Shown here: positions 48,836 through 57,864 of the stretch, in pieces
How the letters are laid out: each line of letters begins with the position of its first letter
Position numbering within the stretch: position 1 is the stretch's first letter
Origin: G963674835 sp963674835
GTDB lineage: Bacteria; Planctomycetota; Planctomycetia; Pirellulales; Thermoguttaceae
Assembly (NCBI GenBank): GCA_963674835.2
Contig: CAXXKC010000002.1
Coordinates: 2,232,001 to 2,296,000 of the forward strand
Reading direction: 5' to 3'
DNA length: 64,000 bases
The notes under the pieces: model-generated
Told to the model about the DNA's origin: nothing
Seen by the model: the letters and a program-made list of their open reading frames with translations, nothing else
Databases searched by the model: none
Made by a program: the position numbers and the translations under genes

Positions 48836-51385
48836 CTATCGGGGCTTGTGCTCAGAGAAGACCTTATTGCCCTCCACCATCGCCTGGTGCACCTTCACTT
48901 GCTGTTCGAGCCGCGCCTGATACTTGGCCTCTTGGTTGATCTCCACGGGATCGACCAACTTGAAGCCCGGCATGTCGGGCCGCGGATGCTCGGCGAGCCG
49001 GTCGCGGCCGGTCCGGATGATCGCCAGCGCTTCGCCGTACTTCGGATCCTCCTTCGCGAGGCCCGCCAGGCACGAGCTCAATTCGGGGCGAGTGAAGTTC
49101 ACCACGGCAATCTGATTCCGATCGGCAACCGCCACACCGGTCAGCTCGCTCAGGCGTTTCAACTGGTCCCCATTCAAGGGACTGCGTCCGTATGGATTGC
49201 CGCGAAATGCCCCGCCGGCGTACTCAGGATAATACGGCGCGTTGATGTCGATCCACGTGATGACACGGTCGATGTCTTCAGGCGTCATGTGGATGTCGCG
49301 ATCCAACTCCCGTCGCTCGTGGCCTTCCAGGACCACTTTGGCCAACCGGCTGGCGTGCGATCCCCAACTTTTCGGCGGCTGAATCGCGTACGGGCCCGCA
49401 CCGACAACGTGCACGGTCTTCTTACGCAGCTCGATGTACGAAGTGTTGAAGACCAGGCCCAAGTCGCCGGCCACGTTGAGCCGCTTACCGCCCTCCGTGC
49501 CGTAGTCGTGACACCGCACGCAATGCTTGTCCAGCACGGGCTGCACCTCCGCCGTGAAACTGAACAAACGCGGCGGGCCGTACCACGGCTTGAGCCGCTC
49601 GGGCGGGCCCAACGCGGCCAACCGGCGTTCGCCCAACGGCAACGTCGCACGCCGGTCTTCGTGGCAGCCGACGCAACCCGTTCGTTCCCCTGGCCGGACG
49701 ATCGTGCCGCTGCGCATCGACTGAACCATCATTCCCCGCTCGTCCAGAAGCTGGAAGTAGACGAACGTGTCGGCCGGCACGCTGAAATACGCACTGCCAT
49801 CAGCCTGCACGGGCACGGTACCCAGAATCCGCTTGTTGTTGAAATCGTCCCAGGCCATGCCCGGCGCCTGCTGGCCCGTTCCGCCATCCCACGCTGGCCC
49901 CGTCCAGAACCGCTTTTCGGGCGATTCGACCACCCGCAGCCATCGAACGGTACCCCGCGGCACGCGATCCATCCCCGTGCCCCGGTACACGTCCTCCACG
50001 TAGAAGAGGCCCTCGCGCTGGGCCGCATCGGTCCGCGATGGAAGCGCCGGCGGCTTCGGCCGTTCGGCCAGCGGCATCGGGTCGAAACAGCCGGGTCCTT
50101 CCGTGTGTAGCAACAGTTCGTTTCCGAACACGTCGATCAGGACGATGCCCATCTGCTCGCCCCGGCCCGTCATCCGCGAACAAAGGAAGTACTTGTCGGA
50201 GAGCGGGTACGGGTCTTCATACTTCGGCTGCACCTGTTTGAACGTATCGTAGTTGCCCACGCCGATCAGGTTGACCGCCCCTTCCGGCCAGGTGCGCACC
50301 GTGGGTGTTTTGCCGTCCAATCCAAGCCGGCGATCCACGATGGCAATTGCCCCCCAGGGCCGATCGTGGCACGAGGAGAACGTCACCAGAACCTGTTCGG
50401 TGCCGGGAATCGGCCTCGCGTCGAGCACGGCGCCCGGCGAGTTCGTATTGTTTCCCCAGTAAACGGCGTGGTTTGTGCCGTCGGGATTGACCGTCCAAAG
50501 CCCCTGAGCATCGCCGAAATTGCGATCTACATACTCCCATCGGTCGTAGATCACCCGGCCGTCGGCCATCAGCGACGGGTGCCCTTCGTGCAGCGTGCTG
50601 TGGCCGATCTGCTCGACGTTCGAGCCGTCGCCGTTCATCACGTACAGATTGCCCATCGCGTGCCTGTTGCACATACAGTACTTCGGCTCGCGCGTTGAAG
50701 TGAACACGATCCGGCCATCCGGCAGGTACATCGGGTCGATGTCCGACAGCCCAGAACCGAACGTCAATTGGGTCAGCCCACTCCCATCGGGGTTCACTTC
50801 GAAGACGTGATAGTCGTCGGCCGCATCCCGCCGCATCGAGAACAGGATCTTCCGACCATCGAAACTCACGTCGGGATCGCGAGCGACGCCTTTCGGAACG
50901 TCGACCACCGTCCGGCTTTGGCCGGTAGCCACATCGAGCGTCTTCAGCGCTCCGCCGCCCTGGAAACTACCCGTGTTGATTTCGCCCGTCTGAAACATCG
51001 TCGCCGTATTGTGGTGATCGTTCCGGTACTGCTGCCGCACGACGTACACAAGCGGCTGACCGCTCACCAGGGGATTGGCCCGCAGCGCTTCGCTGCGCAG
51101 CGCGTCGAGCCGCTCGCGCAGATTCGGGAGCTTGGACGTTTCGGCCGCCGTCGCCGCTTGTTCCACCTCGCCAAGCTGGGCTAGGTATGAACCGGCCTTT
51201 GCGTACCGATCGCCAAAAGTGGCCCGCAGATCTTCGATCGCCTGACGCAGACACTGGCATGAAGCAGCCAACTCGTGGCGCTGCACGTCCAGCGGTACCG
51301 CAGCCGGTTCGGCCGCTGTGGCCAACCAGTCCGACAAGCCGAATCCAGCAAGGCACAACATCACGGCAATCGTACGGTGGAGCAT
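48836..51385 (-). CDS. HzsA-related secreted di-haem protein
   Basis: 849 residues with a signal peptide (VMLCLAGFGLSDWLATAAE). The N-terminal half has a PD40/TolB-like propeller (TLDVATGQSRTVVDVPKGVARDPDVSFDGRKILFSM; DGSGLTQLTFGSGLSDIDPMYLPDGRIVF). Two c-type haem motifs follow: CVGCH at 571-575 and CVRCH at 622-626. The arrangement matches proteins related to hydrazine synthase subunit alpha, which are common in non-anammox planctomycetes. Nothing else of hydrazine synthesis is nearby, so that activity should not be assumed. The role may be in extracellular electron transfer or oxidation of organic matter. Confidence 0.8.
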   Translation of the reverse strand: MLHRTIAVMLCLAGFGLSDWLATAAEPAAVPLDVQRHELAASCQCLRQAIEDLRATFGDRYAKAGSYLAQLGEVEQAATAAETSKLPNLRERLDALRSEALRANPLVSGQPLVYVVRQQYRNDHHNTATMFQTGEINTGSFQGGGALKTLDVATGQSRTVVDVPKGVARDPDVSFDGRKILFSMRRDAADDYHVFEVNPDGSGLTQLTFGSGLSDIDPMYLPDGRIVFTSTREPKYCMCNRHAMGNLYVMNGDGSNVEQIGHSTLHEGHPSLMADGRVIYDRWEYVDRNFGDAQGLWTVNPDGTNHAVYWGNNTNSPGAVLDARPIPGTEQVLVTFSSCHDRPWGAIAIVDRRLGLDGKTPTVRTWPEGAVNLIGVGNYDTFKQVQPKYEDPYPLSDKYFLCSRMTGRGEQMGIVLIDVFGNELLLHTEGPGCFDPMPLAERPKPPALPSRTDAAQREGLFYVEDVYRGTGMDRVPRGTVRWLRVVESPEKRFWTGPAWDGGTGQQAPGMAWDDFNNKRILGTVPVQADGSAYFSVPADTFVYFQLLDERGMMVQSMRSGTIVRPGERTGCVGCHEDRRATLPLGERRLAALGPPERLKPWYGPPRLFSFTAEVQPVLDKHCVRCHDYGTEGGKRLNVAGDLGLVFNTSYIELRKKTVHVVGAGPYAIQPPKSWGSHASRLAKVVLEGHERRELDRDIHMTPEDIDRVITWIDINAPYYPEYAGGAFRGNPYGRSPLNGDQLKRLSELTGVAVADRNQIAVVNFTRPELSSCLAGLAKEDPKYGEALAIIRTGRDRLAEHPRPDMPGFKLVDPVEINQEAKYQARLEQQVKVHQAMVEGNKVFSEHKPR

Positions 51386-51654
51386 GGCTCAAATCCTCAT
51401 GGCGCAGCCAAGGGCGGCCGCACTAAGGCAACGGGAGAGACATGAAATGGCGGGACCAAGCTCACTCCAGTGTACCCAATCCGGCCACCAGAACCAAGCT
51501 CTACCCCACTCACGTGCCAGCAGCAGAAATCGGACAGTCCCGGCGATGCTTGACGGCCGCGTTTGGCCCATGGTACCGTCGGGCTGACCGGCAATCTGTC
51601 GGGCAGTACTGATCCTATCGTCCAACCAATCGGCTTCGGCCAAATGGTGACCCC

Positions 51655-53748
51655 ATGAAAGCCCGCTCCGTTCGTTCGCAACGCCAAGTCACTTGCTGTT
51701 GTTCTCCGCAACTCGTCCTGCGCACATTTCATCGCCAGGCGCTGCTTCTGCAGGTTCTGGCCATCGCAGTCCTCTTGCCTTCATTCCGCGCATTGGCCGC
51801 CAAAGGCATGGCACTGGACTGGAACCTGCTGGGGTTTTCCGGCGTTCAAACGTCCAGCGATGCTGCGAAGCCGTGTCCCCTGATTCAGCAGTCCACCGTG
51901 CCGGCGTCGTTCGTCTACGGCGGTCAGCCCGCGGCCGATCTGATGGCCACGTGGAAGCGCACCGATCATCCGGCCGTCGAAACCGAGCGGAGCCGCATCT
52001 ACGACATCACATGGCAGGAACCCGGCGGAGGACTGCTGGCCACGTGGCACGTCGAGGTCTTCTCCGATCGCCCGGCGGTAGAGTTCCGCTGGATCTTCAA
52101 GAATCCCGGTTCTCAGGCAACGAAGCCGCTGTCGGAGGTGTTTGCGCTGGACCTGCGAGCGCCGGAAATGACGCGCGGCCGCCTCGTGCACAGCAGCGGC
52201 GGCCTGACCGGCCCATTCACGGGCGAACCGTCGGCATTTCTCGTCTCGGAAAGCCGGCTCGCGTCGCCCCTGACGCTCTCGGCCAGGCTTGGGCGATCGT
52301 CGAACAAGGACCTTCCCTTCTTCGTGTTGCACGACGACACGTCGCAAAGCGGCATCTACGTGGGCGTGGGCTGGTCCGGCCAATGGCAGGCCGATTTTCG
52401 GCCCGATGCGCCCCAGAGCACCACCTTGCGAGTCACGGCCGGAATGCCCGGCATGAACCTGGCCTTGCCGGCCGGAGTAACCATCCGCTCGCCCAGCATC
52501 TTGCTCGGCGTCTATCATGGCGACCCCGAATCCGGCAGCAACGCTCTGCGGCGAATCCTCTACGACCACTACGTTGCCCTGTTGGGCGATCGGAAGCCCC
52601 TGCCGCCCGTGTCGTGGAACCATTGGTTTACGTTCCACAACGACGTCAGCGACCCAATGCTCCGGCAGCAGATGGATGCAGCGGCCGGCTTGGGACTCGA
52701 GTACTTCTGCATCGATGCCGGTTGGTTCGACGGCGGATTTCGCGCCGGAGTCGGAAACTGGACGCTCGATCGGGCCAAGTTCCCTCATGGGCTACGCTCG
52801 ATCAGCGATTACGCGGCGGCCAAGGGCATGAAGCTGGGACTGTGGTTCGAGATCGGCCGAGCCGAACCGGGAACGCGACTCGCCCGCGAGCATCCCGAAT
52901 GGCTCGCCGGCACGCAAGTCAAGATGGCGATCCCCGAGGCCCGCCAGTGGATCTTGGACATGATGTCCCATTTCATCGACGAGGGTCACGTGCAGTGGAT
53001 TCGCTACGATTACAACTTCCACCCCTTGGAGCGATGGGACCGCCTCGACTCGCCTGAAACCCGCGGCCTCTCGCAAATCCAAGACATTCTCGGCGAGTAT
53101 GAACTGCTCGACCGCTTGCGCCAGAAGTACCCGGAGTTGCTGATCGAAAGCTGTGCCAGCGGCGGCCGGCGCATCGACCTCGAGACCATCCGCCGAGCTC
53201 ACACCTTCTGGAAGAGCGACGAGTCGAGCAACCTGATTGCCGCGCGGTCGCAGGAGACGGGCGGCAATCGGTTCCTGCCGGGCGTTCTGCTCAACACGAA
53301 TCTTCCCGCGGCCTGCACACCCACTCGCTTCGAGCTCCACAGCCTTTTCGCAGGCCCCCTCGGCTTCGCCACCGACTGGCCCCGTCTCGACGCCGCCGCC
53401 AAAGACCGCGTGCGCCACGAAATCGCCGTTTACAAGAAGATCCGCCACCTGCTCGACAAGGACTACTACGCCCTCCTTCCGCAGACGATCGAGCTCAGCC
53501 AATGGGTGGCCTGGGAGTTCGTCGATCCGGTCGCAGGCGAAGCCGTTGTGATCGCCCTGCGCCCCGCCGAATCGCCCCGCGAGGCGGCCGACCTCCAATT
53601 GCGCGCCCTGAACGAGACGAAGACCTATCAAGTGGACCGGATGGACGGCTCCCCAACCCGCGCCGTTTCTGGCCGAGAACTGCAAGCAGGCCTGCACCTG
53701 TCGCTGGCGCCCGGAACCTCCGAGGTCCTTCACCTAACATCGCCGTAG
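51655..53748 (+). CDS. Glycoside hydrolase family 36 alpha-galactosidase-like protein
   Basis: 697 residues with a probable signal peptide or anchor (LLLQVLAIAVLLPSFRALAA). The catalytic (beta/alpha)8 domain has GLEYFCIDAGWF, then the nucleophile Asp452 in IRYDYN, the hallmark ESCASGGRRID with Cys500, and the acid/base Asp522 in FWKSDESSN. These are the GH36/clan D positions. The N-terminal beta-sandwich is also typical. Substrate preference within GH36 cannot be read from this. The exported location suggests scavenging of plant or algal galactosides. There is no CAZyme cluster around it. Confidence 0.88.
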   Translation: MKARSVRSQRQVTCCCSPQLVLRTFHRQALLLQVLAIAVLLPSFRALAAKGMALDWNLLGFSGVQTSSDAAKPCPLIQQSTVPASFVYGGQPAADLMATWKRTDHPAVETERSRIYDITWQEPGGGLLATWHVEVFSDRPAVEFRWIFKNPGSQATKPLSEVFALDLRAPEMTRGRLVHSSGGLTGPFTGEPSAFLVSESRLASPLTLSARLGRSSNKDLPFFVLHDDTSQSGIYVGVGWSGQWQADFRPDAPQSTTLRVTAGMPGMNLALPAGVTIRSPSILLGVYHGDPESGSNALRRILYDHYVALLGDRKPLPPVSWNHWFTFHNDVSDPMLRQQMDAAAGLGLEYFCIDAGWFDGGFRAGVGNWTLDRAKFPHGLRSISDYAAAKGMKLGLWFEIGRAEPGTRLAREHPEWLAGTQVKMAIPEARQWILDMMSHFIDEGHVQWIRYDYNFHPLERWDRLDSPETRGLSQIQDILGEYELLDRLRQKYPELLIESCASGGRRIDLETIRRAHTFWKSDESSNLIAARSQETGGNRFLPGVLLNTNLPAACTPTRFELHSLFAGPLGFATDWPRLDAAAKDRVRHEIAVYKKIRHLLDKDYYALLPQTIELSQWVAWEFVDPVAGEAVVIALRPAESPREAADLQLRALNETKTYQVDRMDGSPTRAVSGRELQAGLHLSLAPGTSEVLHLTSP

Positions 53749-53787
53749 AACCCAGTCCGCCAGGACCGCGGCGCCAACAACCAACTC

Positions 53788-54507
53788 TCATCCCCGCCGC
53801 GTGGCCGTAATCAAGAACACCGGCAATTGAGCCACGCGTCTTGTCGCCACTCGATCGGCTGCCTCGATTCTCTCGAGCAAGTTGGCGTCCTCTGGTTCGA
53901 GTGCCAGCTCGCGCAAGTGGGTAAACCGGTCCGCCGATGGCGGCTCCAGCCGATCCAACAAGTCCACGCGAACCTCCAGGCCCACGGCCCCGAGGATCCC
54001 CGGCAACTTCCTCCCGATCTGCGGATCGCCGTCGGCCCGGGAGATGGCGCGAAGCCAAATCTCGCGGGTGACAATCTCCGGCGGATGCTCGATGAGACCG
54101 CCAAAATCGGGTTCCAGCGCGATCAACACGCCGCCGGGCTCGAGAACCCTGCGAATCTCTCGCGCGGTCGCCGCTGCATCGAGCCACAGCAGAACAAACT
54201 GGCAGAAGACCAGGTCGAACGAGCCATCGCCAAACGGCAGACGCATCGCGTCAGCACAAACGCGATCCGCACCTTCAAGAGCCTGTGCCGCCTCGCGAAG
54301 CGCTGCGAAACTGCGGTCTAGGGCCACCACGCGTCCCGCACTGCGTCGCACCAGCTCGCCCGTCACGGCCCCGTAGCCGCACGCCAGATCGAGCACTCGC
54401 CGTCGCCGTGCCACGTGTATCCGTCGCAGAAGACGCGCCCGTGCCGGCGCAAGCCACGCGGCTTGTTGTACGAGCAACTCGCGGGAAGGAAGCGACGCAT
54501 CAGCCAT
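53788..54507 (-). CDS. SAM-dependent methyltransferase, class I
   Basis: 239 residues from ATG 54507 (MADASLPSRELLVQQAAWLA). The SAM-binding motif I is VLDLACGYGAVTGELVRR, motif II region VVALDRSFAALREAA, and post-I VCADAMRLPFGDGSFDLVFCQ. LRRVLEPGG-like sequence (IRRVLEPGGVLIALEPDF) follows. This is a UbiE/ArsM-type class I enzyme whose substrate cannot be read from sequence. It lies 47 bases after the Cys-Ala-tailed membrane protein in the same direction, so it may belong to that operon. Confidence 0.88.
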   Translation of the reverse strand: MADASLPSRELLVQQAAWLAPARARLLRRIHVARRRRVLDLACGYGAVTGELVRRSAGRVVALDRSFAALREAAQALEGADRVCADAMRLPFGDGSFDLVFCQFVLLWLDAAATAREIRRVLEPGGVLIALEPDFGGLIEHPPEIVTREIWLRAISRADGDPQIGRKLPGILGAVGLEVRVDLLDRLEPPSADRFTHLRELALEPEDANLLERIEAADRVATRRVAQLPVFLITATRRG

Positions 54508-54553
54508 AACGGTTCGTCGAGCCGTGACCGCGTGAATAGAACTTGGCACACCA

Positions 54554-56359
54554 CTACCGTCCCCCGCCGGCACAGGCGCATGCACACGCGCATCCGGCAC
54601 ACGCACACCCTCCTCCGCCACCACCACCGCCGTGGCTGCTGGCCTCGGAAATGGCCTCGAAGAACTGTCCCGTCAGACGGTCGGCGCCGCTGAGGTTGAG
54701 AAATCCGCCACTAGCCTGCGGCAACCGCAACGAGCCGGGCGAGATGGACCCCGCCAGGCTCCCCATCGTGTTCTCGGTCCAACCGGCAAACGACGACGCC
54801 ACGTCGCCGAACGTCGTCTGGCCAGGCAAACTCGGAGTTCCCGACGGCGCGCTGCCCGAGGTCGTCCAAACCTGCCCCCGACTCCAGATCGGCCAGTAAC
54901 CGCCTCGGTGAAATACCGTGGGATAGTCGTCGTCTAGCAGGATCCACTCGAAGTTGCGGTCGATCTGCTCCTGGCGCTGTTGAATGTCGCCCACCGCGTC
55001 TGCCTGCTTCACAGCTCGCCGCACGATGGCCTGGTAGTAACTCTTGGTCTGCGACAGGTCGAATCCCTTCATGCGAGCGGCCGTTTCCTGAACCAGCTTT
55101 CGCATGGGAATGGCAAAACTGATCTCCCGGACCGGCTTGCCGGGGTTCTTCTGAATCAGGTAGAGGAAAGGACGCTCGTACCGGTGCACTACCGTGCCTT
55201 GGCGGTGGATGGTCGTGTCGTCCGGCTTGTCGGCTTCGGTCGCATCCGCCTCGAACGTCTTGTCGATCTCGACCGCCAGCGGGTCGGCTAGAACCTGGCG
55301 GATCATTCCTTTCTTCAGCATCCCGAAAATCACCAGCCCCAGCACGCGTCCCAAGGGAAGCTCCAGCAGAACGGCCGCCTCCGGCGCGGTCAGCCCGCGT
55401 TTGATGCCGCCGCCTTCGACTTGGGCGATCGCGGGCATGTAGTGAGCCCTTCGCCGCGTGAGACCCCACTCATTCAGCACGAGCAGAATCGCCGAAAGCG
55501 GCACCCAGATCAGCTCCCAACCGGGGCTGACGACGAACCACCAGATCAGCAGCAAGGAAAGCACCACGAACACCGACATGCCCGTTCCGCCCGTGAAACG
55601 GAAGAACGCGATGCCGAACATCACGAAGATAATCACCCCCACAATCACCCGTGCGCGCGGCGAGTTGCGGAACCAGTCCATCAACAGGTCCAGGTTCGAC
55701 TTCTTGACCACCCGTTCCATAACCCGCTTCGGAAACGACACGCCGACCAGGTGTTGCTCGGTCAACCGTGTCGCCGGCCACTGCCACACCACGGATGCTC
55801 CCTCCGGCGTAAGAACCTTCTGCTGAAACGCCAGTCCCTGATGCAGGACCTCCTCCGGTTTGACCCCTTGAGGCAGATGTACCGCCAGGCGCAACCGCGT
55901 CGCACCCTGAACATACTTTGCACCGAACCACGTCGGCGTGATGCGGAAGGAAGCGTAGTCGCTCCGCGTCGTGTCCTGGTAGACCATGTTCGGCATGGTG
56001 AACTCCACGTGGAGCGATCCCGTCTGGCCCGGCCGAATCGCCCGCGCGCCCATGTGCACCTCGAAGCCGGGTTTGACGTACTCCGACACACGGACATCGC
56101 GAAGCGCCTGTCCGCCGCTCGAGGCCTGCACGTTCTTCAAGTTGTAGTCCGGCTGCGGCGTGCCGATGTCGACCACGTCGATCGTGTGTCCCACCGGATT
56201 GTTCTGAAACGTGATGTCGTACACGATCTTCGCCGATGCGTCGGGCTGGACGAGCACCTGCACGTCCATCGTGGGCACCGAGAACCGGTAGTCCTGGGCA
56301 ACGGCCTCCTGTGCCAGTCCCATCAAGCCCACAGCCAGCGCAACAACAAGTCGTCGCAT
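54554..56359 (-). CDS. Membrane protein with Gly run and Cys-Ala tail
   Basis: 601 residues from ATG 56359, which has GGAG seven bases upstream. The signal peptide is LVVALAVGLMGLAQEAVAQ. An extracytoplasmic beta-rich domain follows (residues 25-220), then three hydrophobic segments between about 240 and 305, and a cytoplasmic part with EGGGIKRGLTAPEAAVLLELPLGRVLGLVIFGMLKKGMI. The layout resembles DUF2207-type proteins. The C-terminus is His, eight Gly, then CACAGCACACACAGGGR: six Cys separated mostly by Ala. Cys and Ala codons vary (TGT/TGC; GCC/GCA/GCG), so selection is at the protein level. It sits between the pseudo-radical-SAM gene and the methyltransferase gene. I suggest the tail is a substrate for them. 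Confidence 0.85.
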   Translation of the reverse strand: MRRLVVALAVGLMGLAQEAVAQDYRFSVPTMDVQVLVQPDASAKIVYDITFQNNPVGHTIDVVDIGTPQPDYNLKNVQASSGGQALRDVRVSEYVKPGFEVHMGARAIRPGQTGSLHVEFTMPNMVYQDTTRSDYASFRITPTWFGAKYVQGATRLRLAVHLPQGVKPEEVLHQGLAFQQKVLTPEGASVVWQWPATRLTEQHLVGVSFPKRVMERVVKKSNLDLLMDWFRNSPRARVIVGVIIFVMFGIAFFRFTGGTGMSVFVVLSLLLIWWFVVSPGWELIWVPLSAILLVLNEWGLTRRRAHYMPAIAQVEGGGIKRGLTAPEAAVLLELPLGRVLGLVIFGMLKKGMIRQVLADPLAVEIDKTFEADATEADKPDDTTIHRQGTVVHRYERPFLYLIQKNPGKPVREISFAIPMRKLVQETAARMKGFDLSQTKSYYQAIVRRAVKQADAVGDIQQRQEQIDRNFEWILLDDDYPTVFHRGGYWPIWSRGQVWTTSGSAPSGTPSLPGQTTFGDVASSFAGWTENTMGSLAGSISPGSLRLPQASGGFLNLSGADRLTGQFFEAISEASSHGGGGGGGGCACAGCACACACAGGGR

Positions 56360-56382
56360 AGTCATGCTCCACCGAACTGTAA

Positions 56383-56413
56383 GGTGGGCCGAGCGCAGCG
56401 AGCGCCACCCACC
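56383..56413. repeat. REP-like imperfect palindrome
   Basis: Between the pseudo-radical-SAM gene and the membrane protein gene. GGTGGG (56383-56388) and CCCACC (56408-56413) flank two copies of GAGCGC separated by AGC. It is intergenic within the putative operon and resembles dispersed palindromes of planctomycete genomes; copy number elsewhere cannot be judged from this window. Confidence 0.5.
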
Positions 56414-56425
56414 TCACGTTCTGTC

Positions 56426-57727
56426 CTATTGTCCACTCTCGACTTCCGCCCAGCCCGCCGGATCGCGCGGACAATCGGCACCACACAGCGCCAATCCGGG
56501 GCACCCCGTGCACCGCGTATCCCCCTCCACTCGCTCACGATAGCACCGATAAACCTCGTGCTCGCGGATGGTCTCCCACTTCTCGGTCAATAGGTTGCCG
56601 GCCGACCTCCACGGGCCCCGGGCGGGAATCACCGAGCCGTCCGGCTCCACCCGCACGGCCGCATCGCCCGAACAGCGCGGACCGCGGCGAACCTGCTCCG
56701 CCAACGATCGCTTCGGGTCGAACCGCACGGGCGGATACCACAACAACCGAATTCCCAACTGGTCCGCCGCCTGCTCGATTGCCGCGGCCGCATGGACCAG
56801 TTCATCCGGCGACAGCGCCTCGCCGGGCTCCGCCGCCGTGGTTGCCAGGGCCACGAAGCAAGCATTGCCGATCCCGTACGTCGGCAGGCTGGCCAGGGTC
56901 TCTGCCATACGCCCCAGCGTCGGCCGAACCAGCACGATGTCGGCCACCGCGCACACTTCGTTTTCCTGCGCCAGCGCAAACATCTTCACGGCCTGCGCGT
57001 GATCGCCCGATCCGGCCCACGTGTCGTGGATTTCTGCCTCGCCCGACAAGTAGAGGACGTCCCAGTGATCGACGCCCGCCACGGCCAAGTCATGCGGCAG
57101 TGTCCCTTGGATCAGAGTGGAGCCGCGGCCGCGAACGCCCGCGATCATGCCCAGGTCTTCGGCATGCTCGACGCCGCGCACCAGGTCCCTGACGTTCCCA
57201 TCGTCGCCTGCCAGCAGCGTTACGTGCGGGATTCCCAGTTCCCAAAGCCGATCGAGGATCGGCACGAGCTGTTCCGGCTTGGCCACGGGCACGTCCGCTG
57301 AAAGCGGCTTCTCCAGTGGAGTCGTCTTGGGGCCGAACGCGGGATCGGTCAGGTTGAGGATCGGGTAATTGTCGCCGGGCGAGTCCAGCGTCGCAATCAC
57401 CTGGCGCACCGCAGCGATGTCGGCCCGCCCCTGCTCCATCTGCAACCCTCGGAAACTCTCGGCCAGCCGCCGAAGAATCGTCTCCTCCGAATCGCCGTCC
57501 AGCAAACCCTTGGCGATGATCACCCCCGATGGGTTCAGCCGGGCCGCCGCCGTCGCGTTGGCCAGCAACAGGCCCTGGCCCGTCGAATCGGCCCGCAAGT
57601 GAAACCGCGTGTACGTCCCCCCGGTTTCTCGCTGGTAGTGATACACGCCCGGCTCGACTCCCGCTTGCGCCAACGGATCGTGCGGCGGCGGAGCCAAGCG
57701 TTTCAGCAATTTCTTCAACGTGGTCAT
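56426..57727 (-). CDS. Pseudo-radical-SAM SPASM protein
   Basis: 433 residues from ATG 57727. It is a paralogue of the enzyme at 57865-59289: the N-terminal PqqD-like part (GVYHYQRETGGTYTRFHLRA, LNPSGVIIAKGLLDG) and the C-terminal part (EPDGSVIPARGPW, GNLLTEKWETIREHEVYRCY) align closely. However, where the partner has the CxxxCxxC cluster, this protein reads SADVPVAKPEQLV with no cysteine, and GGEP is replaced by AGDD. It keeps the SPASM pattern CTGCPGLALCGADC (C406, C409, C415, C419), but the G-x4-C cysteine is Ala. It therefore cannot make a SAM radical and is more likely a scaffold or recognition partner. Confidence 0.85.
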   Translation of the reverse strand: MTTLKKLLKRLAPPPHDPLAQAGVEPGVYHYQRETGGTYTRFHLRADSTGQGLLLANATAAARLNPSGVIIAKGLLDGDSEETILRRLAESFRGLQMEQGRADIAAVRQVIATLDSPGDNYPILNLTDPAFGPKTTPLEKPLSADVPVAKPEQLVPILDRLWELGIPHVTLLAGDDGNVRDLVRGVEHAEDLGMIAGVRGRGSTLIQGTLPHDLAVAGVDHWDVLYLSGEAEIHDTWAGSGDHAQAVKMFALAQENEVCAVADIVLVRPTLGRMAETLASLPTYGIGNACFVALATTAAEPGEALSPDELVHAAAAIEQAADQLGIRLLWYPPVRFDPKRSLAEQVRRGPRCSGDAAVRVEPDGSVIPARGPWRSAGNLLTEKWETIREHEVYRCYRERVEGDTRCTGCPGLALCGADCPRDPAGWAEVESGQ

Positions 57728-57864
57728 GCTTCCACTCAACGCTTTCGTTCAGCCATTGAATTCAACAGCACGAAAAGCCAACACGGAGCCACTGGCAAGT
57801 GGAAAGAACCGTCAGTTCCAAGCTCTCCCTTAGCCCCGACATCTTCCCACTCTCCCTCTTTCCC

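Noticed and set aside
48836..51385. Active hydrazine synthase
   Set aside because: The gene alone does not show that activity. Hydrazine synthase needs three subunits and several haem proteins that are not present here.
57740..57864. A separate precursor peptide gene between the two radical SAM genes
   Set aside because: The 125 bases hold no short frame with a ribosome binding site and a Cys-, Ser- or Thr-rich core; the membrane protein tail is the better substrate candidate.
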